DNA of 64,000 nt from Roseisalinus antarcticus. GTDB lineage: Bacteria; Pseudomonadota; Alphaproteobacteria; Rhodobacterales; Rhodobacteraceae. The stretch covers positions 27,837 through 91,836 of the forward strand of contig NZ_FWFZ01000017.1 of assembly GCF_900172355.1 (NCBI RefSeq), written 5' to 3'. The number at the start of each line of letters is the position of its first letter. The stretch's first letter is position 1. The notes beneath the pieces were generated by a model that was not told where the DNA came from, did no database searches, and worked only from the letters and a program-made list of their open reading frames with translations. Of the stretch, positions 24,655 to 33,061 are shown one piece after another. The translations under genes were made by a program, and so were the position numbers.

Positions 24655-24969
24655 ATGGGACATTATGCATGGGTTCTGGGCGTCCGCCCGGGCTACGAGG
24701 ACGAATACAAGAAGCGCCATGACGAGATCTGGCCCGAACTGGCCGCCGACATCTCGGCCGCGGGCCTGCGGAACTACAACATCTTCCGCCACGGGCTGAC
24801 GTTGATCGGGTATTTCGAATGCGACGACCTGCCCGCCGCGATCAAGGCCCTGGGCGAGAGCGACGCGAACAAGCGGTGGGGCGAGTACATGGCCCCGATC
24901 ATGAAGCTGGACGCCGACCCGAGCACCGGCTTTCCCTACCTGCTGCCGCTTGTCTGGCGGATGGACTAG
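24655..24969 (+). CDS. rhaM: L-rhamnose (or L-fucose) mutarotase family protein (104 aa)
   Basis: Small enzyme speeding alpha/beta exchange at the anomeric carbon of 6-deoxy sugars. Full family length, with the characteristic KKRHDEIWPEL segment (about 20-30), NIFRHG, and the terminal LVWRMD. RhaM-family proteins accompany both L-rhamnose and L-fucose oxidative pathways, so the gene marks the locus as deoxy-sugar catabolism without fixing the sugar. The ribosome-binding site is GGAACGGAG. The next gene begins 4 bp after its stop. Confidence 0.85.
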   Translation: MGHYAWVLGVRPGYEDEYKKRHDEIWPELAADISAAGLRNYNIFRHGLTLIGYFECDDLPAAIKALGESDANKRWGEYMAPIMKLDADPSTGFPYLLPLVWRMD

Positions 24970-24972
24970 GCC

Positions 24973-26061
24973 ATGTCCGAGCCGCTCATCCACAACGAGA
25001 CGCTCGGCCGGTTGATCCGGTCGGGCGGCTGGGCCGAACTGGCCGAAGGCACGCCGCGGCTGGTGGCGCGTGCGCTCGACGCGGGCGACATGAAAACCGC
25101 CCGGGCGCTGGCCGATTTCCTGCGCCAGGAGATGGAGGTCGTCTTCAACATCTATTCCATGTGGTTCCCCGACACGCTGAAATGCCTGCGCGACAAGGGG
25201 ATGCCCGAGGCGGAGGTGACGGCGGCCCATGATGCGATCCGCCAGACGCTGTCGCGCTGGCACCGCAACGTGCTGCGCCCGCGCGACGAGGTCTGGGCCG
25301 AGGTCGAGGCCGCCATCGCCGCGGTCACCGCCGAGGCCACCGCCGACCGCCGCGCGGCGGTCGACGCCGCGGTCGATCTCTGGCGCGACCTGCATGACAG
25401 CGAGGTCGACCAGCTGGCCGGCCTCTTCGACCTGGTGATCACCCGCCACGGAGAGCCCGCGCTGCGCGAGATGTACGAGGGCTGGGTGATCGGGTCGTGG
25501 TTCGCCAAGCGCTACCAGCGGTTCGACGTGTCCAAGATCGACTGGGCCGAGGCGAGCTGGCTGCTGACCTACCTCGGGTTCGAGGGGATGCACGGCCACC
25601 TCAGCGGCACCGCCCGCGACGGCACGCTCGACTATTCCGAGGATGACGAGAAGGTCACGATCAGCTTCGCCCCCTGCGGGTCGGGCGGGCGCAGCATGGC
25701 GGGCGAGCCCCGTGACGGCCTGCCGCCCCTGCGCGATCCCGCCATCGGCTGGCCGGAACTGCGCGAAGCCCATGATTTCACCTGGAACGAGACCGGCATC
25801 TGCGCCTATTGCGCCCATTGCTGCATCCTGCACGAGAACCTGCCGATCGCCGCTTTCGGCTATCCGGTGCGCGTCACGCACCCGCCCAAGGCGCCGCTGA
25901 CCGGCGAAAGCCGCTGCAGCTGGACGGTCTACAAGGATGTCCGCGCGATCCCCGAAGAGGCCTATACCCGCGTCGGCGCGGTCAAGCCGCCGGCGGAGGC
26001 CCCGCTCGGCTCGGCTGGGCGCGAAGAGCGCGACAGGATACTGGAGGCCCGCCGTGGCTGA
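24973..26061 (+). CDS. Unrecognised Cys-rich protein in deoxy-sugar operon (362 aa)
   Basis: I do not recognise a functional family. The N-terminal two thirds are helical and acidic without membrane segments or signal peptide. The C-terminal third has a cysteine/histidine cluster: FAPCGSGGRS at about 230-239, then CAYCAHCCILHE at about 276-287, and CSWTVYKD at about 315-322. This spacing looks like a metal or iron-sulfur site. The stop overlaps the GTG start of the isomerase-like gene by 8 bp, so it is co-translated with a sugar enzyme. It could be a catalyst or a metal-dependent partner; there is no direct evidence for either. Confidence 0.65.
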   Translation: MSEPLIHNETLGRLIRSGGWAELAEGTPRLVARALDAGDMKTARALADFLRQEMEVVFNIYSMWFPDTLKCLRDKGMPEAEVTAAHDAIRQTLSRWHRNVLRPRDEVWAEVEAAIAAVTAEATADRRAAVDAAVDLWRDLHDSEVDQLAGLFDLVITRHGEPALREMYEGWVIGSWFAKRYQRFDVSKIDWAEASWLLTYLGFEGMHGHLSGTARDGTLDYSEDDEKVTISFAPCGSGGRSMAGEPRDGLPPLRDPAIGWPELREAHDFTWNETGICAYCAHCCILHENLPIAAFGYPVRVTHPPKAPLTGESRCSWTVYKDVRAIPEEAYTRVGAVKPPAEAPLGSAGREERDRILEARRG

Positions 26062-27511
26062 TCCGTTCTCCCATCGGCCCCGGCCCCCGAAGATCGCCGT
26101 GATCGGCGGGATGATGGGCTATTACGCGCCCATCATCGGGCCGGACTTCCTCGAGGTGATGGGCCGGCACGTGGCCGATGTCACCGCGCGGCTGGGCGCC
26201 GAGGCGGAGCTTGCGATGCTCGGGCTCTGGGCCGGGGACGACGACACCGACGGCATCGCCCGCGCCCTGGCCGCCGCGAAGCCGGACGTGCTGTTGCTGG
26301 TCCCGACCATGGCCGCCCCTCCGGCGGCGCTGTCGGCCATGGCCCAGGAGGCGGGCGTGCCCGTCGTCATCGCCTGCGGGCACGAGCTGACGGATGTGGA
26401 GCCGGACTACGACATGCGGGCATTGTGCCGGCATTCCGCCAACGTGGGTGCGACCATGCTGGGCTCGATGCTGCGGCGCGGGACCGGTGTGCCGCCGATC
26501 CTGGTGACCGGGTTCCTGGACGAGGATGCGTTTCACACGCGGCTGGCGATGGCGATCCGCACCGCGGCGCTGGCCCGGCGGCTCGACGGGCTCCGGGTCG
26601 GGCGGCTGGGTCCGCCGATGCCGGGGTATGAGCATATCGGCCTCTCCGCCGCCGAGGGCGCGGCCTCGGGCCTGACCATCGTGGATGTCCCGGCCGAGGA
26701 TTGGGCCGCACGGGTCGCCGATGTCTCCGACACCGCGCTGCGCGAGTTCGTGCGGGACCGCCTGCCCCACCTGCTGCCACCGCAGACCAGCATCCAGCAG
26801 GGCGACGGCCTGGAGCGGGCCGCGCGGCTGGCGCTCGCCCTCGACCGGCTGGCCGAGGACCAGGACCTCGACTGCGGCTCGCTCGCCTGCCGGGGGCCGC
26901 ACGGGGTCGGGCTCGACAACGGCGCCATCGGCTGTCTGGCGACAAGCCTGATGACCGGCACCCACCGCCCGTTCAGCGCGACCGGCGACCTGGTGACCGC
27001 CGTGGCGATGCTCGCCGGCAAGGCCCTGGGCGGCGCCACGCTCTATTGCGAGCTCGACGCCATCGACCGGCCGAGCGGCGCGTTCCTCGTCGCCAACACC
27101 GGCGAGGCCGATCTGGACTGGTGCCCCGAGGGCGGCGCGGCCGCGATCCGCGAATCCGGCAACCTCTCGGGCCGCGAGGTGCCAGGCGTCGTGCTGTCCC
27201 ACGACCTGACCCCCGGCCCCGCGACGATGCTGGGCGTCACGCTCGACCGCAGCGTGTCCGAACGGCTGAGCCTGATCGCGCTGGAAGGCGAGACTCTGGA
27301 GCCCGCCCGCACCGCCCTGAAGGTCACCCAGGGCTGGTTCCGGACCCGCGGCGGCGATCCCATCGCGGCCTTCGAGGGCTGGGCCAATGCCGGGGCCACC
27401 CATCACGGCGCCCTCAGCCGGGGCGACCTGGCCGAGGCCATGGGCTGGCTTTCCGCGCAACGCGGCTGGCCGCTCACGATCCCAACAGCAGGAGAAGCAA
27501 ATGGCGGATAA
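26054..27511 (+). CDS. L-fucose/L-arabinose isomerase-like protein (485 aa)
   Basis: Resembles the FucI/AraA-like family that converts aldoses to ketoses with a divalent metal. The N-terminal half has the PDVLLLVPTMAAP loop. The C-terminal half shows the family pattern RGPHGVGLDNGAIGCLATSL and then GGATLYCELDAIDRPSGAFL, followed by NTGEADL where known isomerases have a His-containing HCG-like segment. The GTG at 26054 is preceded by GGAGG at good spacing and overlaps the upstream gene by 8 bp. Its presence beside dehydrogenase-route enzymes is unusual. It could have another activity. Confidence 0.65.
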   Translation: MADPFSHRPRPPKIAVIGGMMGYYAPIIGPDFLEVMGRHVADVTARLGAEAELAMLGLWAGDDDTDGIARALAAAKPDVLLLVPTMAAPPAALSAMAQEAGVPVVIACGHELTDVEPDYDMRALCRHSANVGATMLGSMLRRGTGVPPILVTGFLDEDAFHTRLAMAIRTAALARRLDGLRVGRLGPPMPGYEHIGLSAAEGAASGLTIVDVPAEDWAARVADVSDTALREFVRDRLPHLLPPQTSIQQGDGLERAARLALALDRLAEDQDLDCGSLACRGPHGVGLDNGAIGCLATSLMTGTHRPFSATGDLVTAVAMLAGKALGGATLYCELDAIDRPSGAFLVANTGEADLDWCPEGGAAAIRESGNLSGREVPGVVLSHDLTPGPATMLGVTLDRSVSERLSLIALEGETLEPARTALKVTQGWFRTRGGDPIAAFEGWANAGATHHGALSRGDLAEAMGWLSAQRGWPLTIPTAGEANGG

Positions 27512-28262
27512 AGTCGCCCTCGTTACCGGAGCCTCCAAGGGCATCGGCCTGGAAACCGCCCGGCAGCTGGCCGAGCGCGGCTGGAAGGTCGGCATGGCCG
27601 CACGGGGCGAAGAGACGCTGCGCAGCGCCGCCGCCGGGATCGGCACGGGCGAGGTCCTGCCGCTGGTCTGCGACGTCTCGGACGGGGCGTCGGTCGCCGC
27701 CGCTGTGGCGGAGCTGAGCGCCAGGTTCGGCCCGGTGACGGCGCTGGTCAGCAACGCGGGCGTCATCGACCCGGTCGGCCGCTTCGACGAGACCGACGCC
27801 GACGCCTGGATGCGCCTGCAGCAGATCAACATCGGCGGCGTGATGGCCGCGGCACGGGCGGTGATCCCCGGTATGCTGGCCGCGGGCAAGGGTGTCATCG
27901 TCAACCTGTCCTCGGGGGCCGCGCATACCGCCATCGACGGCTGGAGCGCCTATTGCACCTCGAAGGCTGCAGTCAACATGTTCACCCGTTGCCTTGCCGT
28001 CGAATACGGCGAGCGCGGCATCCGGGTGCACGATTTCATCCCCGGCGTGGTCGGCACCGACATGCTGAACGGGGCGCAGGCCCAGTTCGACAACGTGATC
28101 TCCCGGCTCGAAGAGAGCACCAAGCTGACACCGGACATCCCGGCCCGCTGCCTCGTCTGGCTGGTGGACGAAGGCGAGGGCCGCGCCACGGAGGTGGAGC
28201 AATCAATCCGCGACAAGGCTTTGCGCGACATGGTTGGACTGGAGGAGCGAGACCAATGGTAA
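27501..28262 (+). CDS. SDR-family oxidoreductase (253 aa)
   Basis: Short-chain dehydrogenase, NAD(P)-dependent. The cofactor motif TGASKGIG is at about 8-15, the SNAG strand element at about 90, and the catalytic tetrad Ser in NLSSG with Tyr151 and Lys155 (YCTSK). ATG 27501 follows AGGAGAAGC and overlaps the isomerase-like stop by 11 bp. Possible roles are oxidation of the sugar or of 2-keto-3-deoxy-L-rhamnonate/fuconate at C4, since one such SDR feeds the FAH hydrolase found at 32222. Confidence 0.82.
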   Translation: MADKVALVTGASKGIGLETARQLAERGWKVGMAARGEETLRSAAAGIGTGEVLPLVCDVSDGASVAAAVAELSARFGPVTALVSNAGVIDPVGRFDETDADAWMRLQQINIGGVMAAARAVIPGMLAAGKGVIVNLSSGAAHTAIDGWSAYCTSKAAVNMFTRCLAVEYGERGIRVHDFIPGVVGTDMLNGAQAQFDNVISRLEESTKLTPDIPARCLVWLVDEGEGRATEVEQSIRDKALRDMVGLEERDQW

Positions 28263-29017
28263 GCAGTGACAAGAGGTTTGACCTTGGGCTCGAGGGCCGG
28301 CGCGTTCTGGTGACCGGCGCGGCCCAGGGGCTGGGCCGGGCGACGGCCGAATGGCTGGCCGCCCTCGGCGCCGAGGTGACGCTGGCCGACCGCCAGGATT
28401 GCACCGAGGCCGCCCGGGCCGCCGGCAACGGGGCCCGCGCGGTCAAGATGGACCTGACCGACCAGGCGGACATCGAGACGGTGGTCGCCGACATGGCCGC
28501 GCAGGGCCCCCTGTGGGGCGTGGTGAATTGCGCCGGGCTGCTGCTGCGCCGCCCGCTGGAGGCCTCGACCCGCGAAGAGGTCGAGCTGCAGCAGGCCGTG
28601 AACCAGACCGGGACCTTCTTTCTGGCCCGCGCCGCGCTGGCGGTGATGCAGAAACAGGGGCTTGGCGGGCGGATCATCCTCTACTCCAGCCAAGGGGGCT
28701 TTTCGGGCGGGTTCAACGGCTCGATCCCCTACGCGATGACCAAGGCGGCGGTGACCGCGCTGGTCAAGTCGCTGGCCCGCGCCGGCGGGCCGGACGGGAT
28801 CACCGTCAACGCCGTGTCCCCGGGGGCGATCGACACCGCGATGTTCCGCGGCGGCATGACCCAGGCCGATATCGACGACTTCACCACCCGCATTCCCATG
28901 GGCCGCATCGGAGAGCCCGACGAGACCGCCGCGCCCACCGCGTTCCTGCTCAGCGACTGGGCCGGCTACGTCTCCGGCACCACGCTGCACGTCAACGGCG
29001 CACAATACATGGCGTGA
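28256..29017 (+). CDS. SDR-family oxidoreductase (253 aa)
   Basis: Second SDR, overlapping the first by 7 bp. It has TGAAQGLGRATAE for cofactor binding (about 20-32), NCAG, catalytic Ser in YSSQGG, and Tyr159/Lys163 in YAMTK. The middle segment and the C-terminal WAGYVSGTTLHVNGAQYMA are classical SDR. It is a candidate for the 4-dehydrogenase acting on 2-keto-3-deoxy-rhamnonate (the LRA5-type step), because FAH, dehydratase and mutarotase genes share the operon. Substrate assignment is by context only. Confidence 0.82.
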   Translation: MVSSDKRFDLGLEGRRVLVTGAAQGLGRATAEWLAALGAEVTLADRQDCTEAARAAGNGARAVKMDLTDQADIETVVADMAAQGPLWGVVNCAGLLLRRPLEASTREEVELQQAVNQTGTFFLARAALAVMQKQGLGGRIILYSSQGGFSGGFNGSIPYAMTKAAVTALVKSLARAGGPDGITVNAVSPGAIDTAMFRGGMTQADIDDFTTRIPMGRIGEPDETAAPTAFLLSDWAGYVSGTTLHVNGAQYMA

Positions 29018-29136
29018 CCCGTAACCAACGAAGGACAAGGGAGAGACCGGTACCGAACACATCGAGACGATTGACCATTCTCGCGGCCCGCACGCGACCG
29101 CTGTGCGAGGCCCGTTCTTTGGGAGGAGAAACCAAG

Positions 29137-30327
29137 ATGCAAACTTTCAGACAGACCCTTTCGGTCACCGCCCTGGTGGCGGCGTCCGCCCTGGCCGCGC
29201 CGGCCATGGCCGAGGATTTCCACGGCTTCGACCCGACCGATGTCGGCCCCGAGACCCCGACGGCCGAGAACCTGCAGGCCATGGTCGCCGACGCGATGGA
29301 AGCGACCCCGCCGCGCAACGGCGAGACCTATGTGATCGGCTACACGATGTGGGGCGGCAACTCGCCCTTCAGCCTCTACAACAAGCAGGGCCTCGAGGCG
29401 CTGGGTGAAATGGCCGGGGTCGAGATCCTGACCGCCGACAACGAGTGGGACCCCAACAAGAACGTCGCCAACGTGCAGACCTTTGCGACCCGCGACGTGG
29501 ATTACGTCATCAACAGCCTGCTCGACGTGTCCTTCGCTCCCGCGGTCAAGGCGCCGTTGGATGCCGAGGGCATCGGCCTTGTCGCGTTGGACATCCCGAT
29601 CCCGGGCGCCCAGTGGATGGGCGTCGACAATGCCCGCGCCGGGTTCCGCGCCGGGACCTATATCGCGCAATCGGCCGTCTCGCGCTGGGGCGATGCCGCG
29701 CAGGACGCCACGCTGGTTGTCGTGTCCTTCCCGCTGGTCGGACCGAACGGCCAGCTGCGCAACGCCTCGCAGGTCGCGGGCGTGCAGTCGGTCCTGGACC
29801 TGCCCGAGGACAGGATCATCTGGCTGGAAACCGACGCCACCCAGGAGGGCGGCTTCGCGCAGATGAACAACATCATGACGCGGCTCGATCCCGACAAGCC
29901 GCTGCTGATCTCGTCGTTCAGCGACGAGGTCCTCAGCGGAGTCGTGCGGGCCGTGAACGTGGGCGGAATGGCCGAGAACACCATCGCCATCGGCATGGGC
30001 GGCGAAATGCTGGAGATGGTGGCCTCGGACCCGGTGTTCATCGCCTCGATGTCGTTCTTCCCCGAACGCTACGCCAACGCGGCGCTGCCGATGGCACTGG
30101 CGACGCTGGCCGGTGAGGACGTGCCGACCTCGGTCTTCGCCTACACCAACCTGGTGACGCCGGCGAACGTCTGCGACGCGAACCCCGAGATCGCCTGCTC
30201 GGACACCCCCGACTGGATGGCGGAGGACGCCGATATCGACGAAGAGGCCTATGACGCTTACGTCGCCAGCCTGCACGCCGACCCCTACTACGAAGGGTAC
30301 GAAATGCTGCTTCCCCCTGCCCCCTGA
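29137..30327 (+). CDS. ABC sugar transporter periplasmic binding protein, RbsB-like, SBP 2 (396 aa)
   Basis: Second periplasmic binding protein of the locus. Signal peptide residues 1-25 (cut after APAMA). Ribosome-binding site GGGAGGAG before ATG 29137. It is plainly homologous to SBP 1 (21063): PPRNGETYVIGY, DIPIPGAQWMG, the ATQEGGF segment and the C-terminal Cys pair (VCDANPEIAC) align with equivalents there. It has no ATPase or permease gene beside it, so it likely docks on the same transporter as SBP 1 with a different ligand. A 119-bp leader precedes it and a stem-loop follows it. Confidence 0.87.
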   Translation: MQTFRQTLSVTALVAASALAAPAMAEDFHGFDPTDVGPETPTAENLQAMVADAMEATPPRNGETYVIGYTMWGGNSPFSLYNKQGLEALGEMAGVEILTADNEWDPNKNVANVQTFATRDVDYVINSLLDVSFAPAVKAPLDAEGIGLVALDIPIPGAQWMGVDNARAGFRAGTYIAQSAVSRWGDAAQDATLVVVSFPLVGPNGQLRNASQVAGVQSVLDLPEDRIIWLETDATQEGGFAQMNNIMTRLDPDKPLLISSFSDEVLSGVVRAVNVGGMAENTIAIGMGGEMLEMVASDPVFIASMSFFPERYANAALPMALATLAGEDVPTSVFAYTNLVTPANVCDANPEIACSDTPDWMAEDADIDEEAYDAYVASLHADPYYEGYEMLLPPAP

Positions 30328-30335
30328 CCCCAACA

Positions 30336-30365
30336 GGGGCGCGCGCCACGCCGTGGCCGCGCCCC
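30336..30365 (+). other. Stem-loop after SBP 2
   Basis: GGGGCGCG-C-GCCAC (30336-30349) pairs with GTGGC-CGCGCCCC (30353-30365): 13 bp with one bulged C and a 3-nt loop. It is 8 nt past the SBP 2 stop and lacks a T-run. Confidence 0.6.
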
Positions 30366-30387
30366 GCCATTTCGCGAGGAGAGTATC

Positions 30388-31431
30388 ATGTCGAAAGCAA
30401 GGATTGGCCTGATCGGCGCCGGTTGGTGGGGGGTGGAGGTTTATGTGCCCGCCCTGATCGACCATCCCGACGCGGAGCTGGTGGCGGTGAACCGGCGTGA
30501 CCGCGCCGCGCTGGACCGCATCTGCGAGAAGTTCGGCATCCCCAACGGCTATACCGACGTCGGTGAGATGCTCGCGGCCGAGGATCTGGACGCGGTCGTC
30601 ATCACCTCGCCGCACGTGGTGCATTTCGAACATGCCAAGGCCGCGCTCGAGGCCGGCTGCCACGTGCTGATCGACAAGCCGATGACCACGAGCGCCGCCG
30701 ACGCCCACGCGCTGGTGGCCCTGGCCGAGAAGGTCGGCAAGCAGATCCTCATTCCCTACGGCTGGAACTACAAACCTTTCGTGACCCAGGCCGCCGACCT
30801 GATCGCCAAGGGCGGTGTCGGCGAGATCCGGCACGTGTCGTGCATGATGGCCACCTTCACCTACGACCTCTTCGGCGGCCACGGCCTGGCCGAGGCCAAG
30901 GACGCGATGTTCAAGCCCGAAGCCTCGACCTGGGCCGATCCGGACCGGGCGGGCGGCTATGGCTGGGGTCAGCTCAGCCATTCGCTGGGGCTGATGTTCC
31001 GGCTGGTCAACCTCAAGCCGAAAGAGATCTATGCGCTTGAGACCAAGTCCGATTCCAACGTCGACCTGACGGAATCCGCGGTCCTGACCTTCGAGAACGG
31101 CGCGATCGCCTCGATCTCCGGCTCGGCGCTGCTGCCCAAGCAATGCTCCTACCAGCTCGACGTGCGGATCTACGGCACCGAAGGCATGCTGACCATCGAC
31201 ATGGAGCGCACCCGGATGGAGCTGCGCCGGATGGACAAGGAGGACGTGGTGCTCGACCTGGAGCCGGACGAGGGCCAATACGCGGCGGTCGAGCCGATCA
31301 ACCGGCTGGTGCAGGTCTGCCATGGCACCGCCGCGACGATCGAGGCCGACGGCACCGTGGGCGCCCGCGCCATCGACGTGCTGGACGCGATGTATCGGTC
31401 GTTCAAATCCAGCAAGTCCGAGGCGGTCTGA
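30388..31431 (+). CDS. Gfo/Idh/MocA-family oxidoreductase (347 aa)
   Basis: NAD(P)-dependent sugar or cyclitol oxidoreductase. Rossmann loop GLIGAGWWG is at about 7-15. The usual EKP motif reads DKP here (LIDKPMTT, about 94-101). The alpha/beta C-terminal domain has GWGQLSHSLGLMFRL, where many members have a D...H pair. Ribosome-binding site GAGGAGAG. It follows the SBP 2 stem-loop and lies 1 bp before the acetoacetate-decarboxylase-like gene. It probably oxidises an imported sugar or lactone precursor. Confidence 0.83.
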   Translation: MSKARIGLIGAGWWGVEVYVPALIDHPDAELVAVNRRDRAALDRICEKFGIPNGYTDVGEMLAAEDLDAVVITSPHVVHFEHAKAALEAGCHVLIDKPMTTSAADAHALVALAEKVGKQILIPYGWNYKPFVTQAADLIAKGGVGEIRHVSCMMATFTYDLFGGHGLAEAKDAMFKPEASTWADPDRAGGYGWGQLSHSLGLMFRLVNLKPKEIYALETKSDSNVDLTESAVLTFENGAIASISGSALLPKQCSYQLDVRIYGTEGMLTIDMERTRMELRRMDKEDVVLDLEPDEGQYAAVEPINRLVQVCHGTAATIEADGTVGARAIDVLDAMYRSFKSSKSEAV

Positions 31432-31432
31432 C

Positions 31433-32203
31433 ATGGTCTGGAAGAACAGGCGCGAGGACATTCTGAAGGGGGGGTTTTCCACCCCCCTCGACGCGCCGAC
31501 GATCCCGCGGTTCCCGTTCGAGTTCCGCGACATCCGGATCTTTACCATGACCTACCGGACCGACCCCGAGGCGATCCGCGCCCTGCTGCCCGAGCCGCTG
31601 GAGTCCACCGGCGACATGGTGATGATCCATTTCTACCAGATGAACGACACCGACTGGCTGGGCCCCTACAACGAGGTCAACGTGATGGTCGGCGCCGAAC
31701 TGCCCGGCAAGGCCACGGGTGCCTATTCCACCTATCTTTACCTCTCGTCCGAGGTTGGCGTCACCCACGGCCGCGAAATCCACGGCCAGCCCAAGAAACT
31801 GGGCGAGCCGCGCATCGACTACCGCGGCGACCTGATCGTGGCCACGCTGGAGCGCAACGGCATCGAGGTGGTCACCGGCACCATGCCCTACAAGCAGGAG
31901 CGCGGCGACATTGCCGACCTCTCTGCGATCTTTCCCTTCGCGACCAACATCAACCTCAAGGCGGTGGACCACATCGACGGCAGCCCGGCGATCCGGCAGC
32001 TGACCTCGCGCAGCCTCAGCGACGTGCAGGTCACCGAATGCTGGCGCGGCCCCTGCACCGTCGAGCTGCGCCCCAATGCGCAGGCCCCCGTGCATCGCCT
32101 GCCGGTGCGCGAAATGGGCGACGGCTTCTTCTGGTCGGCGCAGTTCACGCTCGTTCCGGGCGTGGTTCTTCTCGATTACCTCGACGGGTCCGACGGGCCC
32201 TGA
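31433..32203 (+). CDS. Acetoacetate decarboxylase-family protein (256 aa)
   Basis: Matches the acetoacetate decarboxylase superfamily over its full length. The diagnostic segment HGQPKKLGEPRI contains the paired lysines (121 and 122) that in true decarboxylases supply the Schiff-base Lys and its pKa-shifting neighbour. An upstream Arg/Glu pair (PFEFRD and SSEVGV regions) is also in place. Members in sugar operons are often not acetoacetate enzymes, and no acetoacetate is expected here. It may act on a diketo-deoxy acid, compatible with the FAH gene that starts 18 bp downstream. The function is unassigned. Confidence 0.75.
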   Translation: MVWKNRREDILKGGFSTPLDAPTIPRFPFEFRDIRIFTMTYRTDPEAIRALLPEPLESTGDMVMIHFYQMNDTDWLGPYNEVNVMVGAELPGKATGAYSTYLYLSSEVGVTHGREIHGQPKKLGEPRIDYRGDLIVATLERNGIEVVTGTMPYKQERGDIADLSAIFPFATNINLKAVDHIDGSPAIRQLTSRSLSDVQVTECWRGPCTVELRPNAQAPVHRLPVREMGDGFFWSAQFTLVPGVVLLDYLDGSDGP

Positions 32204-32221
32204 CTACACAAGGACAAGACG

Positions 32222-33061
32222 ATGAAATTTCTCCGTTACGGGCCGCAAGGGTCTGAAAAGCCGGGCCTTCTGGACGATGACGGCGCGATCCGCGACCTCA
32301 GCGGTCATCTCGGCGACCTCCGGGGGGACGTGCTTGCGAGCCTTGGCGATCTGGCCGGGATCGACCCGGCCTCGCTGCCGTTGGTCGAAGGCACGCCCCG
32401 GCTGGGCCCCTGCGTCGGGGACACCGGCAAGTTCATGTGCATCGGCCTGAACTACGCCGACCACGCGGCCGAAAGTGGGATGGCCGTGCCGTCCGAACCG
32501 GTGCTGTTCATGAAGGCGACCTCGGCGATCTGCGGACCCAACGACCCGATCATCATCCCGCGCGGCTCGGAAAAGACCGACTGGGAGGTGGAGCTGGGCG
32601 TGGTCATCGGCAAGCCCGCGAAATACGTGGACGAGGCCGACGCGTTGTCTCATGTCGCGGGCTATTGCGTCATCAACGACGTGTCCGAACGCGCCTACCA
32701 GATCGAGCGTCAGGGCCAGTGGACCAAGGGCAAGAGCTGCGACAACTTCGGCCAGACCGGCCCCTGGCTGGTGACCCCGGACGAGGCCAGCGACCCGCAG
32801 GACCTAGGCATGTGGCTGACCGTCAACGGCGAGACGATGCAGGACGGCTCGACGACGACCATGGTCTACGGCGTGGCACACCTGGTCAGCTACCTGTCGC
32901 AGTTCATGACGCTGCACCCCGGCGACATCATCTCGACCGGCACCCCGCCGGGCGTGGGCATGGGGCTGAAGCCCCAGCGCTACCTCAAGGCGGGCGACGT
33001 GGTGGAGCTCGGGATCCAGGGCCTCGGCCAGCAACGGCAGGAGTGTATCGCAGATGGCTGA
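32222..33061 (+). CDS. Fumarylacetoacetate hydrolase-family protein, 2,4-diketo-3-deoxy acid hydrolase-like (279 aa)
   Basis: FAH-fold enzyme that cleaves C-C bonds of diketo acids with Mg2+. GKFMCIGLNYADHAAES, the acid cluster TDWEVELGVVIG (about 120-131), NDVSERAYQ and GTPPGVGMG are the standard family motifs. It is very like the hydrolases that split 2,4-diketo-3-deoxy-L-fuconate or -rhamnonate to pyruvate and lactate. This assignment fits the mutarotase, SDR and dehydratase neighbours. Its stop overlaps the next start by 8 bp. Confidence 0.85.
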   Translation: MKFLRYGPQGSEKPGLLDDDGAIRDLSGHLGDLRGDVLASLGDLAGIDPASLPLVEGTPRLGPCVGDTGKFMCIGLNYADHAAESGMAVPSEPVLFMKATSAICGPNDPIIIPRGSEKTDWEVELGVVIGKPAKYVDEADALSHVAGYCVINDVSERAYQIERQGQWTKGKSCDNFGQTGPWLVTPDEASDPQDLGMWLTVNGETMQDGSTTTMVYGVAHLVSYLSQFMTLHPGDIISTGTPPGVGMGLKPQRYLKAGDVVELGIQGLGQQRQECIADG

